Shown: positions 35,608 to 47,544, counted from the first letter of the stretch. The stretch: DNA of 64,000 bases from Mycolicibacter heraklionensis (GCA_001673575.1 LZME01000051.1:1-64000), one strand, 5' to 3'. The notes: a model not told the origin generated them from the letters alone. Numbers and translations: made by a program.

Positions 35608-38600
35608 GCACGCCGGCCCAGCAACCCGCACGCCCCGAGTTGACCGACGCCGCCGTGGTGTCGCGCTCCTGGGGGATGGCTTTGGCGACCCTGGTCAGTC
35701 GCATCACCGGGTTCGTCCGGGTGGTGCTGTTGGCGGCGATCCTGGGGGCCGCACTGTCGAGCGCCTTCTCAGTGGCCAACCAGCTGCCGAACCAGATCGC
35801 CGCCCTGGTGCTGGAGGCGACGTTCACCGCGATTTTCGTGCCGGTGCTGGCCCGAGCCGAACGCGACGACGCCGACGGCGGCGCCGCGTTCGTGCGCCGG
35901 CTCGTCACGCTGGCCACCGCGCTGCTGCTGGCCACCACCGTTATCTCGGTGGCGGCGGCACCGATGCTGGTGCGGTTGATGCTGGGCGGCGATCCTCAGG
36001 TCAACGAACCGCTGACCATCGCGTTCGCCTATCTGCTGCTGCCCCAGGTGATCTGCTACGGGCTGTCCTCGGTGTTCATGGCAATCCTGAATACCCGCAA
36101 CATCTTCGGGGCACCTGCCTGGGCGCCGGTGGTCAACAACGTCGTCGCGATCGCCACCCTGGTCGCCTACCTGCTGGTTCCCGGGGAGCTGTCCGTCGAC
36201 CCGGTGCGGATGGGCAACGCCAAGTTGCTGGTCCTTGGCCTAGGCACCACGGCCGGCGTCGTCGCCCAGACCGCCGTTCTGCTGGTGGCGATCCGGCGGG
36301 AGCGGATCAGCCTGCGCCCACTGTGGGGAATCGACGACCGGCTCAAACGTTTCGGCACGATGGCCTCGGCGATGGTGCTCTACGTCTTGATCAGCCAGGT
36401 CGGCCTGGTGGTGACGAATCAGATCGCCAGCACCGCCGCCGCGTCCGGCCCGGCGATCTACTACTACGCCTGGCTGTTGCTGCAGCTGCCGTTCGGCATG
36501 ATCGGCGTCACGGTGCTGACCGTGGTGATGCCCCGGCTGAGTCGCAACGCCGCCGCCGGCGACGATCCCGCGGTGCTGGCCGATCTGTCCCTGGCCACCC
36601 GGCTGATGATGATCACCCTTATTCCGATCGTGGCACTGATGACTGTCGGCGGCCCGGCGATCGGCAGCGCGCTGTTCGCCTACGGCAACTTCGGCAACGT
36701 CGACGCGGGGTTCCTCGGCGCTGCGGTGGCGATGTCGGCCTTCACGTTGATCCCCTACGCCATGGTGCTGTTGCAGCTGCGGGTGTTCTACGCCCGGGAG
36801 CAACCGTGGACTCCCATCGCCATCATCGTGGTGATCACCGCGGTGAAGATCGTCGCGTCGGTGGCAGCCCCGCACCTGACTGACAACCCCGATCTGGTGG
36901 CGGCCTACCTCGGCCTGGCCAACGGCCTGGGCTTCCTTGCGGGCGCGCTCGTCGGGCACGTGCTGCTGCGGCGCTCGCTGCGCCCGGTAAGTGGGCATCT
37001 ACTGGGGCCAGACGTGATCCGCACCGTGCTGGTGACGCTGACGGCGTCGCTGCTGGCCGGGCTGGTCGCCGAGGTGCTGGATCGGGTGCTGGGCCTGCGG
37101 ATGCTGACCGACCACGGCGCGGCCGGTTCGATGCTGCGCCTGCTGGTCATGACGCTGGTGATGTTGCCCATCATCGGGGCGGTCATGGTGCGCGCCGAGG
37201 TGCCCGAGGCGGTCGCCGCCCTGGCCGCGGTGCGCCGAAGAATCGGTGCCGGCCGAGCCCAGGTCAGCATGCCCAACCCGCCTTCTCCCGATCCGAGCGT
37301 CCCGTACGCTGAGCACAACCGTTTGCCCACAGCCGGCGGGGACGTCCCGAACGATCCCGCCGCGTACACGCCGCCGGAGCACATCGCCGGTGGCCGGACA
37401 CCGAAAGGCGCGGAGGTGGCCGACATTCCTTCCGAGGGCGCCGGGTCTCGGGCCGCGTCGCGGACCGTTGCTCCGCAGCAGTCTCAGCGCGCCGCCGAGG
37501 CCCCCGAGTCTGCCGGCAACGACAGCTTGCTGACACCGGGCCTGAGCATCGCCGGCGGCCGCTACCGGTTGCTGGTACGCCACGGCGGCACCCCGGTGCT
37601 GCAGTTCTGGCAGGCACTGGACACGGCGCTGGATCGACAAGTCGCGCTGACGTTCGTCGACCCGAATCAGACGATGGCTGATGACCAGCTCACCGGCGTG
37701 CTGTCGCGCACCCAGCGGCTCAGCCAGATCAACCTGCCCGGTATCGCCCGGGTGCTGGACGTGGTGCGCGTGGGTGCGGGCGGTCTGGTGGTCTCCGAAT
37801 GGGTGCGCGGCGCCTCGCTGCAGGAGGTGGCCGGTACCGCGCCGTCCCCGATCGGTGCCGCCCGCGCGATCCGGTCGTTGGCCACTGCGGCCGAATCCGC
37901 CCACCAGAATGGCGTGGCCCTGTCGATCGACCACCCGGCCCGGGTCCGGGTCAGCATCGACGGCGACGTTACCCTGGCCTTCCCCGCCACGCTGCCGGAC
38001 ACCAAGCCGGAGGACGACATCCGCGGGATCGGCGCAACCTTGTATGCGCTGCTGGTCAACCGGTGGCCGTTGGCCGATGCCGGGGCCGACGTGGGACTGG
38101 AGCCCGCCGACCGCGACGAGACGGGTAACCCGGTCAAACCCGACGCGATCAACCCGGACATCCCGTTCCAGATCGCTGCGGCAGCCAGCCACGCGATCCA
38201 GCCCGACGGCGGGATCCGCGGCGCGGCGACGCTGTCGAACCTGCTGCAGCAGGCCACCGCCCTACACGAGCAGACCGAGCTGTTGGGCACTGTCGGCGAC
38301 GAGGCACCCGCGCCCCGCCCGGCACCGGCGCCGCCGGACGACGAGACGCGCGCCGAGCGGCGCCGCCGGGTGCTGATCGGTCTGGGCATCGGCGGGGCCG
38401 TCATCCTGGTCGCCCTGCTGGTGCTGGCCTCGGTACTCAACCGGATCTTCGGCGACGTCAACGGGTTGGACAAGACCGAACTGGGCTTGAGCAGTCCGTC
38501 GGCGTCGTCGCAGACGGGCACCTCCGGACCCACCGGCATCGTGAAGCCGGTGCAGGTGACGGTCTTCTCCCCCGGCGGCGAGGCCGACCGGCCCCAGGAC

Positions 38601-38984
38601 GCCGGTCTGGCTATCGACGGCAATCCGGCCACGGCCTGGTCGACGGACACGTACTCCGACCCGGTGCCCTTCCCGAACTTCAAAAACGGCGTCGGGCTGA
38701 TGCTGCAACTGCCCAAGCCCACCGTGATCGGCACTGTCACGCTCAATGTCTCCAGCACCGGCACCCGAGTGGAGCTGCGCTCCTCTTCGACGCCGAAGCC
38801 GTCGCGGCTCGAGGACACCACCCTGTTGGCCCCGGCCAAGGCGCTGCAGCCCGGTTCCAACAAGATCACCGCCGACTCGGCGGCTCCGACCTCAAACCTG
38901 CTGGTGTGGATCTCCACAATGGGCAACACCGGTGGCGAAAGCCGCACCCAGATCTCCGAGATCACCGTGCAGGGAGCGTCCTAG
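35604..38984 (+). CDS. murJ: MurJ lipid II flippase with C-terminal pseudokinase
   Basis: This 1126-residue protein has about 14 membrane helices (residues 25-545) forming the MurJ/MviN flippase that moves lipid II across the membrane. A disordered linker leads to a cytoplasmic kinase-like domain (about 645-905, starting GGRYRLLVRHGGTPVLQFWQ). That domain lacks a normal Gly-rich loop, an HRD and a DFG motif. One more membrane helix follows (VLIGLGIGGAVILVALLVL) and then an extracellular discoidin-like domain. This is the Rv3910 architecture, where the phosphorylated pseudokinase recruits FhaA. The GTG overlaps the previous stop codon. Confidence 0.95.
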   Translation: MSTPAQQPARPELTDAAVVSRSWGMALATLVSRITGFVRVVLLAAILGAALSSAFSVANQLPNQIAALVLEATFTAIFVPVLARAERDDADGGAAFVRRLVTLATALLLATTVISVAAAPMLVRLMLGGDPQVNEPLTIAFAYLLLPQVICYGLSSVFMAILNTRNIFGAPAWAPVVNNVVAIATLVAYLLVPGELSVDPVRMGNAKLLVLGLGTTAGVVAQTAVLLVAIRRERISLRPLWGIDDRLKRFGTMASAMVLYVLISQVGLVVTNQIASTAAASGPAIYYYAWLLLQLPFGMIGVTVLTVVMPRLSRNAAAGDDPAVLADLSLATRLMMITLIPIVALMTVGGPAIGSALFAYGNFGNVDAGFLGAAVAMSAFTLIPYAMVLLQLRVFYAREQPWTPIAIIVVITAVKIVASVAAPHLTDNPDLVAAYLGLANGLGFLAGALVGHVLLRRSLRPVSGHLLGPDVIRTVLVTLTASLLAGLVAEVLDRVLGLRMLTDHGAAGSMLRLLVMTLVMLPIIGAVMVRAEVPEAVAALAAVRRRIGAGRAQVSMPNPPSPDPSVPYAEHNRLPTAGGDVPNDPAAYTPPEHIAGGRTPKGAEVADIPSEGAGSRAASRTVAPQQSQRAAEAPESAGNDSLLTPGLSIAGGRYRLLVRHGGTPVLQFWQALDTALDRQVALTFVDPNQTMADDQLTGVLSRTQRLSQINLPGIARVLDVVRVGAGGLVVSEWVRGASLQEVAGTAPSPIGAARAIRSLATAAESAHQNGVALSIDHPARVRVSIDGDVTLAFPATLPDTKPEDDIRGIGATLYALLVNRWPLADAGADVGLEPADRDETGNPVKPDAINPDIPFQIAAAASHAIQPDGGIRGAATLSNLLQQATALHEQTELLGTVGDEAPAPRPAPAPPDDETRAERRRRVLIGLGIGGAVILVALLVLASVLNRIFGDVNGLDKTELGLSSPSASSQTGTSGPTGIVKPVQVTVFSPGGEADRPQDAGLAIDGNPATAWSTDTYSDPVPFPNFKNGVGLMLQLPKPTVIGTVTLNVSSTGTRVELRSSSTPKPSRLEDTTLLAPAKALQPGSNKITADSAAPTSNLLVWISTMGNTGGESRTQISEITVQGAS

Positions 38985-39082
38985 GCGATCGCGAGGCGGC
39001 GAAGCCGGTCGCCGTGGCGGTCCTAGCTAGGGCGCCTGTGCACAGCTCGTTTGGGTGAAGTGACCGCGGGGTCGCCGCTGGT

Positions 39083-39088
39083 TACTGT
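39083..39088 (+). promoter_or_regulatory. -10 element for leaderless sigM
   Basis: TACTGT is followed by exactly 6 bases and the ATG at 39095. Confidence 0.55.
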
Positions 39089-39094
39089 CCGCCC

Positions 39095-39718
39095 ATGGGG
39101 CTCCCGGACCGCAGCGACGCCGAGTTGTTGGCCGCGCATGTCGCCGGTGACCGCTACGCCTTCGGCGAGCTCTATGGCCGCCATCACCGCCGGCTGCGCC
39201 GGTTGGCCCAACTCACCACCGGGTGTCCGGAAGACGCCGAGGATGCGCTGCAGGAGGCGATGTTGTCGGCACACCGGGCGGCGGGATCGTTTCGCTACAA
39301 CGCCGCCGTCGGCAGCTGGCTGCACCGGATCGTGATCAACGCCTGCCTGGATCGCTTGCGCCGCAACAAGATCGCCTACACAGAGCTGCTCGTCACACAC
39401 GCCATTGCCGGAGATCACACCGCCGCGGTAGAGACGGCGCTGGAAGTGCGCGCAGCGTTGTCCCGGTTGCCCGCCGACCAGCGGGCCGCGGTGGTCGCCG
39501 TCGACATGCAGGGCTATTCGATCGCTGATGCCGCCCACGTATTCGGCGTGGCACCGGGCACCGTCAAGAGTCGCTGCGCCCGCGGTCGCGCGCGGCTGGC
39601 CGTCCTGCTCGGACGAACTCACCACCCCGGGCCCGGCGCCGCGGTCGGGCCGGTCGACGGCCGGATAACCTTGGCGCCGGAGGGCGGGTTACCAGGTCGG
39701 ATCGACGACTGCGCGTGA
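39095..39718 (+). CDS. sigM: ECF sigma factor SigM
   Basis: This 207-residue ECF sigma factor has region 2 (AFGELYGRHHRRLRRLAQ, then DAEDALQEAML and FRYNAAVGSWLHRIVINACLD) and region 4 (LSRLPADQRAAVVAVDMQGY; GVAPGTVKSRCARGRARLA). It has a C-terminal extension of about 30 residues after region 4. The ATG is supported by a TANNNT box 6 bases upstream. It precedes the anti-sigma gene and trxB-trxA-cwlM, as Rv3911 does. In M. tuberculosis SigM controls long-chain and ESX-related surface functions. Confidence 0.93.
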   Translation: MGLPDRSDAELLAAHVAGDRYAFGELYGRHHRRLRRLAQLTTGCPEDAEDALQEAMLSAHRAAGSFRYNAAVGSWLHRIVINACLDRLRRNKIAYTELLVTHAIAGDHTAAVETALEVRAALSRLPADQRAAVVAVDMQGYSIADAAHVFGVAPGTVKSRCARGRARLAVLLGRTHHPGPGAAVGPVDGRITLAPEGGLPGRIDDCA

Positions 39719-39746
39719 CGACACCAGAGCGAGTGGAAGCGGCAAC

Positions 39747-40256
39747 ATGCCAAGCGATGAGGGCGACGAACAGTCCCGGGCCCGCACCGGGCCACCGGCG
39801 CACTCGAGTCGGCCGCTGCCCCCGTTGCGTCGGATCGCCACCTGGGCCGGAGGCGCCGCGGCACTGATCGCGATCGGGGTCGGGACCGCCGCTCTGATCC
39901 GGTTCCCCGGCGACACCCCCAGCGGCCCCCGCTCCCTGGACGCCATAACGGTGGCCTCAGCGCCCACGGCGGTGCTGCCGTTGTCCGATCCGGAGATCCT
40001 TGAGCTCTTGGACCGTCGCCCCGACTACGGCCCGCTGACAGACCCGGCACGCCGGGCCGGCTGCCTGGCCGGACTCGGTTACCCCGCCTCAACACACGTG
40101 CTCGGAGCCCGTGAGGTCACCATCAACGGTCACCCCGGCGTGGTGCTGCTGTTGCCGGCCACGCCAGAGGGCACGATCATCGCGTTGGCGGTGGCTCCGC
40201 ACTGCAGTTCCGCGGACACCGGACTGCTGGCCGACACCACCGTCCGGCGCCCCTAG
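39747..40256 (+). CDS. rsmA: Anti-SigM protein RsmA, N-terminally truncated
   Basis: This 169-residue protein has a short hydrophilic start ([20 protein letters not shown]), one membrane helix ([22 protein letters not shown], about 31-52) and an extracytoplasmic domain. The domain has [38 protein letters not shown] and [15 protein letters not shown]. The outer domain matches RsmA (Rv3912), which I recall as 254 residues with about 80 cytoplasmic residues that bind SigM. That part is missing and no frame upstream encodes it. Alternative GTG 39715 is out of frame. SigM control may therefore be altered. The gene lies 28 bp after sigM. Confidence 0.8.
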   Translation: MPSDEGDEQSRARTGPPAHSSRPLPPLRRIATWAGGAAALIAIGVGTAALIRFPGDTPSGPRSLDAITVASAPTAVLPLSDPEILELLDRRPDYGPLTDPARRAGCLAGLGYPASTHVLGAREVTINGHPGVVLLLPATPEGTIIALAVAPHCSSADTGLLADTTVRRP

Positions 40257-40287
40257 ACGCCGGCAGGGACCCGGCAGTAGCGACCTG

Positions 40288-40314
40288 GGGAACATCGCCG
40301 CCTACGCTGACGTT
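40288..40314 (+). promoter_or_regulatory. SigH/SigE-type promoter of trxB-trxA
   Basis: GGGAACA at 40288-40294 and CGTT at 40311-40314 are 16 bases apart, the published SigH-type consensus GGGAAYA-N16-17-CGTT. It lies 43 bases before the trxB start. In M. tuberculosis trxB2-trxC belongs to the SigH oxidative and heat stress regulon. Confidence 0.72.
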
Positions 40315-40356
40315 GCTAGCCCCAGTAACCAGATCCCCCGCGCGGAAAGGCCCTCG

Positions 40357-41358
40357 ATGTCTGAGACACCATCCACCCACGATGTGATCATCATCGGTTC
40401 CGGCCCGGCCGGGTACACCGCCGCGATCTACGCCGCCCGGGCGCAACTGGCCCCGCTGGTCTTCGAGGGGACCGCCTTCGGCGGTGCGCTGATGACCACC
40501 ACCGAGGTGGAGAACTTCCCCGGCTTCCGCAACGGCATCATGGGCCCGGAGCTGATGGACGAGATGCGCGAGCAGGCGCTGCGGTTCGGCGCTGACCTGC
40601 GCATGGAGGACATCGAATCGGTGGATCTGGATGGGCCGGTCAAGACCGTGGTCACCGCCGACGGCGAGACCCACCGGGCCCGCGCGGTCATCTTGGCCAT
40701 GGGCGCAGCCGCCCGGTACCTGAACATCCCCGGTGAGCAGGAACTGCTCGGCCGCGGGGTGAGCTCGTGTGCCACCTGTGACGGGTTCTTCTTCCGCGAC
40801 CAGGACATCGCCGTGATCGGCGGTGGCGACTCCGCGATGGAGGAGGCCACCTTCTTGACCCGCTTCGCCCGCAGCGTCACGTTGGTGCACCGCCGTGAAG
40901 AGTTCCGCGCCTCGAAGATCATGCTCAACCGGGCCCGCGAGAACGACAAGATCCGTTTCCTCACCAACAGCGTCCCGGTGGCGGTGGAGGGCGAGGCGAC
41001 CGTGACGGGCCTGCGGGTGCGCGACACCGAGACCGGCGCGGAGACAACGCTGCCGGTGACCGGCGTGTTCGTCGCGATCGGCCACGACCCCCGCTCGGCG
41101 CTGGTGCGGGGCGCCGTCGACCTGGACCCGGACGGCTACGTGCTGGTTCAGCAGCCGGGTTCGCGCACCTCCTTGGAGGGGGTGTTCGCGGCCGGCGACC
41201 TGGTGGACCGCACCTACCGGCAGGCGATCACCGCGGCCGGAACCGGCTGCGCGGCCGCCATCGACGCCGAACGCTGGCTGGCAGAATCCGAAGACGCGGC
41301 CGATACAGCCGAAGCCCACGACAGCGGTACCGAAACCTTGATGGGAGCACCCCGATGA
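40357..41358 (+). CDS. trxB: Thioredoxin reductase
   Basis: This 333-residue NADPH-dependent flavoprotein reduces thioredoxin. The FAD-binding motif is [16 protein letters not shown], the redox-active CATC is in [11 protein letters not shown], the NADPH motif is [10 protein letters not shown], and the C-terminal FAD contact is [22 protein letters not shown]. The ATG at 40357 has GGAAAGG upstream. It overlaps trxA by ATGA. It matches TrxB2 (Rv3913). Confidence 0.97.
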   Translation: MSETPSTHDVIIIGSGPAGYTAAIYAARAQLAPLVFEGTAFGGALMTTTEVENFPGFRNGIMGPELMDEMREQALRFGADLRMEDIESVDLDGPVKTVVTADGETHRARAVILAMGAAARYLNIPGEQELLGRGVSSCATCDGFFFRDQDIAVIGGGDSAMEEATFLTRFARSVTLVHRREEFRASKIMLNRARENDKIRFLTNSVPVAVEGEATVTGLRVRDTETGAETTLPVTGVFVAIGHDPRSALVRGAVDLDPDGYVLVQQPGSRTSLEGVFAAGDLVDRTYRQAITAAGTGCAAAIDAERWLAESEDAADTAEAHDSGTETLMGAPR

Positions 41359-41684
41359 CCGAGCACGCCACGGTGAACGTCTCCGACGCCACCTTCGCCG
41401 CCGACGTACTGGCCAGCAGTAAGCCCGTGCTGGTGGACTTCTGGGCGACCTGGTGCGGCCCCTGCAAGATGGTGGCCCCGGTACTGGAGGAGATCGCCGC
41501 CGAGCAGGCTGATCAGCTCACCGTCGCCAAGCTCGACGTGGACGCCAACCCGGACACCGCACGGGACTTCAACGTGGTCTCGATCCCCACCTTGATCCTG
41601 TTCAAGGACGGTCAGCCGGTGAAGCGGATCGTCGGGGCCAAGGGCAAAGCCGCCCTGTTGCGGGAGCTCGCAGACGCGACCTAG
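41355..41684 (+). CDS. trxA: Thioredoxin (TrxC of M. tuberculosis)
   Basis: This 109-residue thioredoxin has the active site WCGPCK in [16 protein letters not shown], a cis-Pro in VSIPTLILF and the usual five-strand fold. It transfers electrons from TrxB to cytoplasmic disulphides. Start and stop overlap trxB by ATGA. It corresponds to Rv3914. A hairpin followed by T residues about 30 bp downstream may end the transcript. Confidence 0.96.
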   Translation: MTEHATVNVSDATFAADVLASSKPVLVDFWATWCGPCKMVAPVLEEIAAEQADQLTVAKLDVDANPDTARDFNVVSIPTLILFKDGQPVKRIVGAKGKAALLRELADAT

Positions 41685-41714
41685 CGATTCCGGGCACTGC
41701 CCGACGCGCTTGTG

Positions 41715-41741
41715 AGCCTGGGCTCTCAGGTGGCTTTTGTT
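41715..41741 (+). terminator. Possible terminator after trxA
   Basis: AGCCTG and CAGGTGGCT can pair with a bulged T around a 6-base loop, followed by TTTTGTT. The stem is imperfect. Confidence 0.35.
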
Positions 41742-41851
41742 GCCTCGCCGTTTTCGAAAATTGGCCGGGGATCTGAGACAATTCTGGCTAATCTGCTGGC
41801 AACCACCAGCACGGTTCCACTGCCAACAGCGACAACCGGAGGGTCTCAGTA

Positions 41852-43072
41852 ATGTCGGGTCGGCATCGCGGCACCGAGCAGGGCCTGCGGCGTGGCGACC
41901 GCAGCGGTGCCGTAGTGGAGATCCGAGCAGCGCTGGCCGCGCTCGGGCTGGTGGACAGCCCCGACGCGGATCTGAGCACCGGCAAACACGTCGCCCTGGA
42001 TGTCTTCGACGAGGACCTGGATCAGGCCGTGCGGGCCTTTCAGCAGCAGCGTGGCCTACTCGTCGACGGCGTGATCGGCGAGGCGACCTACCGTGCACTC
42101 AAGGAGGCGTCCTACCGACTGGGCGCCCGCATTCTCAACCACCAGTTCGGGGCGCCGATGTACGGCGACGACGTCGCCACGCTGCAGGCGCGCCTGCAGG
42201 ATCTGGGCTTCTACACCGGTCTGGTCGACGGCTACTTCGGTATCCAGACGCACAACGCGTTGATGTCGTATCAGCGTGAGTACGGTTTGTACGCCGACGG
42301 TATCTGCGGGCCGGAAACGTTGCGCTCCTTGAACTTCCTGGCCTCGCGGGTGAGCGGCGGTTCGCCGCACGCGATCCGCGAGGAAGAACTGGTGCGGCGG
42401 TCCGGACCACGGTTGTCCGGCAAGCGGATCGTCATCGACCCGGGCCGCGGCGGTCGTGACCACGGGCTGATCATCCAGACACCGTCGGGACCGATCAGTG
42501 AAGCAGATATCTTGTGGGACTTGGCAAGTCGTTTGGAAGGCCGGATGACGGCCATCGGGATGGACACCTTCCTGTCCCGGCCCAGCGGCCGCAACCCGTC
42601 CGACGCCGAACGCGCCGCGACCGCCAACGCGGTGGGCGCCGACCTGATGATCAGCCTGCGCTGCGCTACCCACGTCAGCCCGGCAGCCAATGGTGTGGCG
42701 TCCTTCCACTTCGGCAATTCGCATGGCTCGGTGTCCACCATCGGCCGCAATCTTGCCGACTTCATTCAGCGAGAGATCGTGGCCCGCACCGGATTACAGG
42801 ACTGCCGGGCGCACGGCCGCACCTGGGACCTGCTTCGCCTGACCCGCATGCCTACCGTCGAGGTCGACGTCGGTTACATCACCAGCCCGCGCGATCGCGG
42901 GATGCTGGCTTCCCCCGCTAATCGCGACGCCATCGCAGAAGGAATGCTCGCCGCGGTCAAACGGCTGTATCTGCTCGGCAAGAACGACCGGCCCACCGGA
43001 ACCTTCACATTCGCCGAATTGCTGGCCCACGAGCTGTCGGTCGAGCGGACCGGCCATCTCGGCGGTTCCTGA
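41852..43072 (+). CDS. cwlM: CwlM, peptidoglycan-synthesis regulator with an amidase-like fold
   Basis: This 406-residue protein has two peptidoglycan-binding-like repeats (residues 17-90 and 100-165) and an amidase_3 domain (190-375). Both zinc-ligand His positions are Arg: DPGRGG (Arg199) and SLRCA (Arg270). Glu217 and the later Glu of VEVDVGY remain. It is thus predicted to be enzymatically inactive. This agrees with the known role of mycobacterial CwlM as a PknB-phosphorylated activator of MurA. Thr382, Thr384 and Thr386 in PTGTFTF coincide in number with the phosphosites reported for M. tuberculosis. No signal peptide is present. GGAGGG precedes the ATG. Confidence 0.95.
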   Translation: MSGRHRGTEQGLRRGDRSGAVVEIRAALAALGLVDSPDADLSTGKHVALDVFDEDLDQAVRAFQQQRGLLVDGVIGEATYRALKEASYRLGARILNHQFGAPMYGDDVATLQARLQDLGFYTGLVDGYFGIQTHNALMSYQREYGLYADGICGPETLRSLNFLASRVSGGSPHAIREEELVRRSGPRLSGKRIVIDPGRGGRDHGLIIQTPSGPISEADILWDLASRLEGRMTAIGMDTFLSRPSGRNPSDAERAATANAVGADLMISLRCATHVSPAANGVASFHFGNSHGSVSTIGRNLADFIQREIVARTGLQDCRAHGRTWDLLRLTRMPTVEVDVGYITSPRDRGMLASPANRDAIAEGMLAAVKRLYLLGKNDRPTGTFTFAELLAHELSVERTGHLGGS

Positions 43073-43076
43073 CCCG

Positions 43077-43172
43077 GCGGTTCAGCGAGACTCGACGCAG
43101 GAGAGCCGAAGCTGGAACCGCCGCACGAGCACCGCGGTTCAGCGAGACTCGACGCAGGAGAGCCGAAGCTGG
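43077..43172. repeat. 39-bp perfect direct repeat (43077-43115, 43134-43172) covering the GNAT gene 3' end
   Basis: The copies are identical over 39 bases and start 57 bases apart. On the minus strand the second copy encodes the last residues of the GNAT-like protein (QLRLSCVESR and stop). The first copy repeats the same codons after the stop. This is a tandem duplication of a gene end. Confidence 0.85.
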
Positions 43173-43927
43173 GGCCGGCGCATGGACCCCGTCGCAGACC
43201 CCGACGCCGCGGGGGCGCCCACCCCGATCGGTTGCTCTAACCGCGAGCTTTCCAGCAGGCGCTCCAGCGCAGCCTCCACCTCGGCCTTCCACCCCAGGCC
43301 CTTGTCGAGTTCCAGGCGCAACCGCGGGAAGTACCGGTGCGGCGCCACCACGGTGAATCCGACGTCGGTCAAGAAGTCCGCCGCGATGATGCAGTGCTCG
43401 ACCGAGCAGTCGCCGACCGCCTCCAACACCGGTGCGACGTCGGGCGGAGCGGTGTCGCCCGTACCGAGTAGTTCAGAAACTTCCGTCGTGCGGCCGAAGG
43501 CCTCGAGGGCGCGGACGCCGCGTCGCATCAATTCCTCCACCACCTGGGCGATCAGTTCCCGTGGCAGACCGTCGGCCATCGGAGCCGGATCGACGCCGAT
43601 CGAAGTCAGCAGCACAGCGTCGGCCGAGACCGGCCCGGTGGGAAACCGGTGTGCCCGCGGCACGGCGCGCGGGGGTGCGTAGAGCACGTAGCCGAGGCAC
43701 TGCGGATCCCCGACTCCTCGTGCGGCCGACGGTGTGGCGACCTGGCCGCAGGTCCCCCACTCCAGCATCACCATCGACAGCCAGGCTTCCTTCTCGAACT
43801 CCGGATCCGAAAGGTGATCGTCGCGGCCGAGGGTGGCTGGATCGACTTCCCAGAAGACACAGCGGCGTGCGTGCTTGGGAAGCTGCTCGAAACCCTCGAG
43901 CTTCAGGGGTGCGATTCGGACAGACAC
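43139..43927 (-). CDS. GNAT-type acetyltransferase-like protein (Rv3916c-like)
   Basis: This 262-residue cytoplasmic protein has GNAT-like segments such as CLGYVLYAPPRAVPRA, SADAVLLTSIGVDPA and LIAQVVEELMRRGVRALEAFG. The FLTDVGFTVVAPHRYFPRLRLEL stretch ends the domain. The C-terminal 30 residues are variable and their end lies in a tandem repeat. The GTG at 43927 has GGGAG 5 bases upstream. It is the first minus-strand gene past parB and matches Rv3916c by position. The acceptor substrate is unknown. Confidence 0.82.
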   Translation of the reverse strand: MSVRIAPLKLEGFEQLPKHARRCVFWEVDPATLGRDDHLSDPEFEKEAWLSMVMLEWGTCGQVATPSAARGVGDPQCLGYVLYAPPRAVPRAHRFPTGPVSADAVLLTSIGVDPAPMADGLPRELIAQVVEELMRRGVRALEAFGRTTEVSELLGTGDTAPPDVAPVLEAVGDCSVEHCIIAADFLTDVGFTVVAPHRYFPRLRLELDKGLGWKAEVEAALERLLESSRLEQPIGVGAPAASGSATGSMRRPQLRLSCVESR

Positions 43928-44150
43928 TGGACTCCCGGTCTCAACCCGTGCTGCCGCCGACGACAGCCCCTTAAGAATAGGAGTGTTGAGCCGCTGGATG
44001 CCACTCTCGGTGCCATCCGGTGGGTCGACCCCTCCAAAAAATGAAAGCTGCTGTTAATCAACATATTTCAGTACCTTCGACGGACCGGGGTCACCGTACC
44101 GTCACAGTGACGTAACGGCCGTGTGGCCCTGGACCTGGGCGAACAACGCC

Positions 44151-45149
44151 TCAGGAGGTTGTCGAGTCCATCATCGCGACGATGCGCTGCAAATCGTCAA
44201 CGGAGCCGAACTCGACCACGATCTTGCCCTTGCGCTTGCCGAGGCTGACAGTCACGCGGGTGTCGAAAGTGGTCGACAACCGCTCTGCGACGTCCTGCAG
44301 GCCGGGCATCTGGATCGGCTTGCGCCGCGGGGCAACCGGTGTCGAGGAGCCCCCCCGGTTGGCCAGGGTGACTGCTTCCTCGGTGGCGCGCACCGACAGT
44401 CCCTCTGCCACGATCCGCGCCGCCAGTTCCTCCTGGGCCTCGGATCCGGCTTCCAGCGACAGCAGGGCGCGGGCGTGGCCGGCCGACAACACGCCGGCGG
44501 CGACCCTGCGTTGCACGGCAATTGGTAGGCGCAACAGCCGGATCATGTTGGTCACCAACGGGCGGGAGCGGCCGATGCGCGTGGCCAGTTCGTCGTGGGT
44601 CACCCCGAACTCGTCAAGCAACTGCTGATAGGCGGCCGCCTCTTCCAACGGGTTCAGCTGTACCCGGTGGATGTTCTCCAGCAGCGCATCGCGCAACAGG
44701 TTGTCGTCCTCGGTCTCCCGAACGATCGCCGGGATGGTCTCCAGGCCGGCTTGCTGGGAAGCCCGCCAACGCCGCTCCCCCATGACCAACTGGTATCGCG
44801 AGGAGCCGGGTACGGCCCGCACCACGATGGGCTGCATGAGCCCGAATTCCCGGATCGAATGCACCAGCTCGGCCAGCGCCTCGTCGTCGAAAACCTGCCG
44901 GGGCTGTCGCGGATTGGGGTCGATGTCGGCTGGCCGGATCTCGCGGTACACCGCGCCCACGTCCGGGGTGACCGCCGGGGCTGAAGCACCCAAACCGCCG
45001 AGAACGACATCGGCGGCGGCGTCACCCATACGCGGTCCCAGGCCGGCGCCACGGTCGCCCTGACCCTCGTTCCCGTCACCGGGTCCCGTCGGGATCAGCG
45101 ACGCCAGGCCGCGGCCCAAGCCGCCCTTCTTACGCGACGGTCCGGTCAT
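44151..45149 (-). CDS. parB: Chromosome partitioning protein ParB
   Basis: This 332-residue DNA-binding protein loads at parS and clamps DNA. The CTPase/ParB box is GLMQPIVVR followed by GERRWRAS, the helix-turn-helix is around [21 protein letters not shown], and a C-terminal dimerisation domain ends [14 protein letters not shown]. The N-terminus is [15 protein letters not shown], which contacts ParA in this family. AGGAG is 8 bases from the ATG at 45149. It follows parA by 43 bases. About 220 bp with no gene lie downstream (43928-44150), including a small palindrome at 44100-44112. Confidence 0.97.
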   Translation of the reverse strand: MTGPSRKKGGLGRGLASLIPTGPGDGNEGQGDRGAGLGPRMGDAAADVVLGGLGASAPAVTPDVGAVYREIRPADIDPNPRQPRQVFDDEALAELVHSIREFGLMQPIVVRAVPGSSRYQLVMGERRWRASQQAGLETIPAIVRETEDDNLLRDALLENIHRVQLNPLEEAAAYQQLLDEFGVTHDELATRIGRSRPLVTNMIRLLRLPIAVQRRVAAGVLSAGHARALLSLEAGSEAQEELAARIVAEGLSVRATEEAVTLANRGGSSTPVAPRRKPIQMPGLQDVAERLSTTFDTRVTVSLGKRKGKIVVEFGSVDDLQRIVAMMDSTTS

Positions 45150-45192
45150 CTGTGGCGCTCCTGTTCTTCTCCGGGTCGTCGTACACCGGCGG

Positions 45193-47544
<2,352 letters not shown>

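Noticed and set aside
39715..39746. GTG at 39715 as the rsmA start
   Set aside because: It is out of frame with the conserved RsmA domain and leads to an unrelated short frame.
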